Part shown: piece after piece, positions 5,134 to 5,136 of the stretch
How the letters are laid out: each line of letters starts with the position of its first letter
Position numbering within the stretch: the first letter of the stretch is position 1
Notes under the pieces: generated by a model
Database searches by the model: none
Told to the model about the DNA's origin: nothing
What the model saw: only the letters and a program-made list of their open reading frames with translations
Position numbers and translations under genes: made by a program
From: an uncultured Clostridia bacterium
GTDB taxonomy: Bacteria > Bacillota > Clostridia > Christensenellales > CAG-917
Length of the DNA: 5,136 nucleotides
Assembly: GCA_947589635.1 (NCBI GenBank)
Contig: CANQCC010000101.1
Coordinates: forward strand, 1 to 5,136
Reading direction: 5' to 3'

Positions 5134-5136
5134 TGA

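Larger units (their letters stand above)
4466..5136. other. Gene-free, repeat-rich region downstream of galT
   Basis: No credible gene was found in these 671 bases on either strand. The open frames here are short, lack ribosome binding sites, show no recognisable protein pattern and are broken at repeated positions by stops. What the region holds, in order, is: the galT terminator, four further inverted repeats between 4502 and 4672, a 52-bp-period direct repeat (4708-4783), a CCGCGG hairpin (4811-4827), a pyrimidine-rich joint (about 4828-4874), a 72-bp-period tandem array (about 4875-5090) and a long hairpin (5103-5133). Such density suggests several interspersed repeat elements inserted side by side. 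The repeats may continue past the window edge. Confidence 0.65.

Overview
The window looks like a chromosomal segment of a mid-GC, low-GC-branch Gram-positive bacterium (Bacillota, probably an uncultured Clostridia-type lineage). The reasons are a family-2 galactose-1-phosphate uridylyltransferase (the Firmicutes form), a galactokinase with the GNHTDH variant of the GHMP signature, strong Shine-Dalgarno sequences and sigma-A-type promoters. The lineage is inferred from protein style only and I cannot name a species.

Layout. The left half is a compact minus-strand operon, transcribed right to left: galK (2694..1447), lgt (1432..269) and the start of a nicotinate phosphoribosyltransferase gene (260 to beyond base 1). 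Gaps are 14 and 8 bp, and the last gene's ribosome binding site overlaps the lgt stop codon. Divergently, galT (2918..4465) runs on the plus strand. The 223-bp galK-galT gap carries a good promoter for each direction and a CG-rich 12-bp palindrome between them. After galT comes a terminator hairpin, then about 640 bp without a credible gene to the window end. This stretch is dense in structure: a run of strong inverted repeats (4502-4672), a 24-bp direct repeat at 52-bp period (4708-4783), a GC hairpin (4811-4827), a decaying 72-bp-period tandem array (about 4875-5090) and a 14-bp-stem hairpin (5103-5133). It reads like a nest of interspersed palindromic repeats.

Function. GalK and GalT are two consecutive steps of the Leloir pathway (galactose to galactose-1-phosphate, then exchange with UDP-glucose). 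They are expressed from back-to-back promoters, which suggests shared control, but no epimerase, mutarotase, transporter or regulator is visible here. Lgt (lipoprotein lipidation) and the nicotinate phosphoribosyltransferase (NAD salvage) follow galK in the same transcription unit and have no obvious biochemical link to it.

No clearly new defence or mobile system was found. The most unusual items are the repeat-packed region after galT, the approximately 105-residue soluble tail of Lgt, and the loss of the usual His in the Lgt WxGG...HGG motif.
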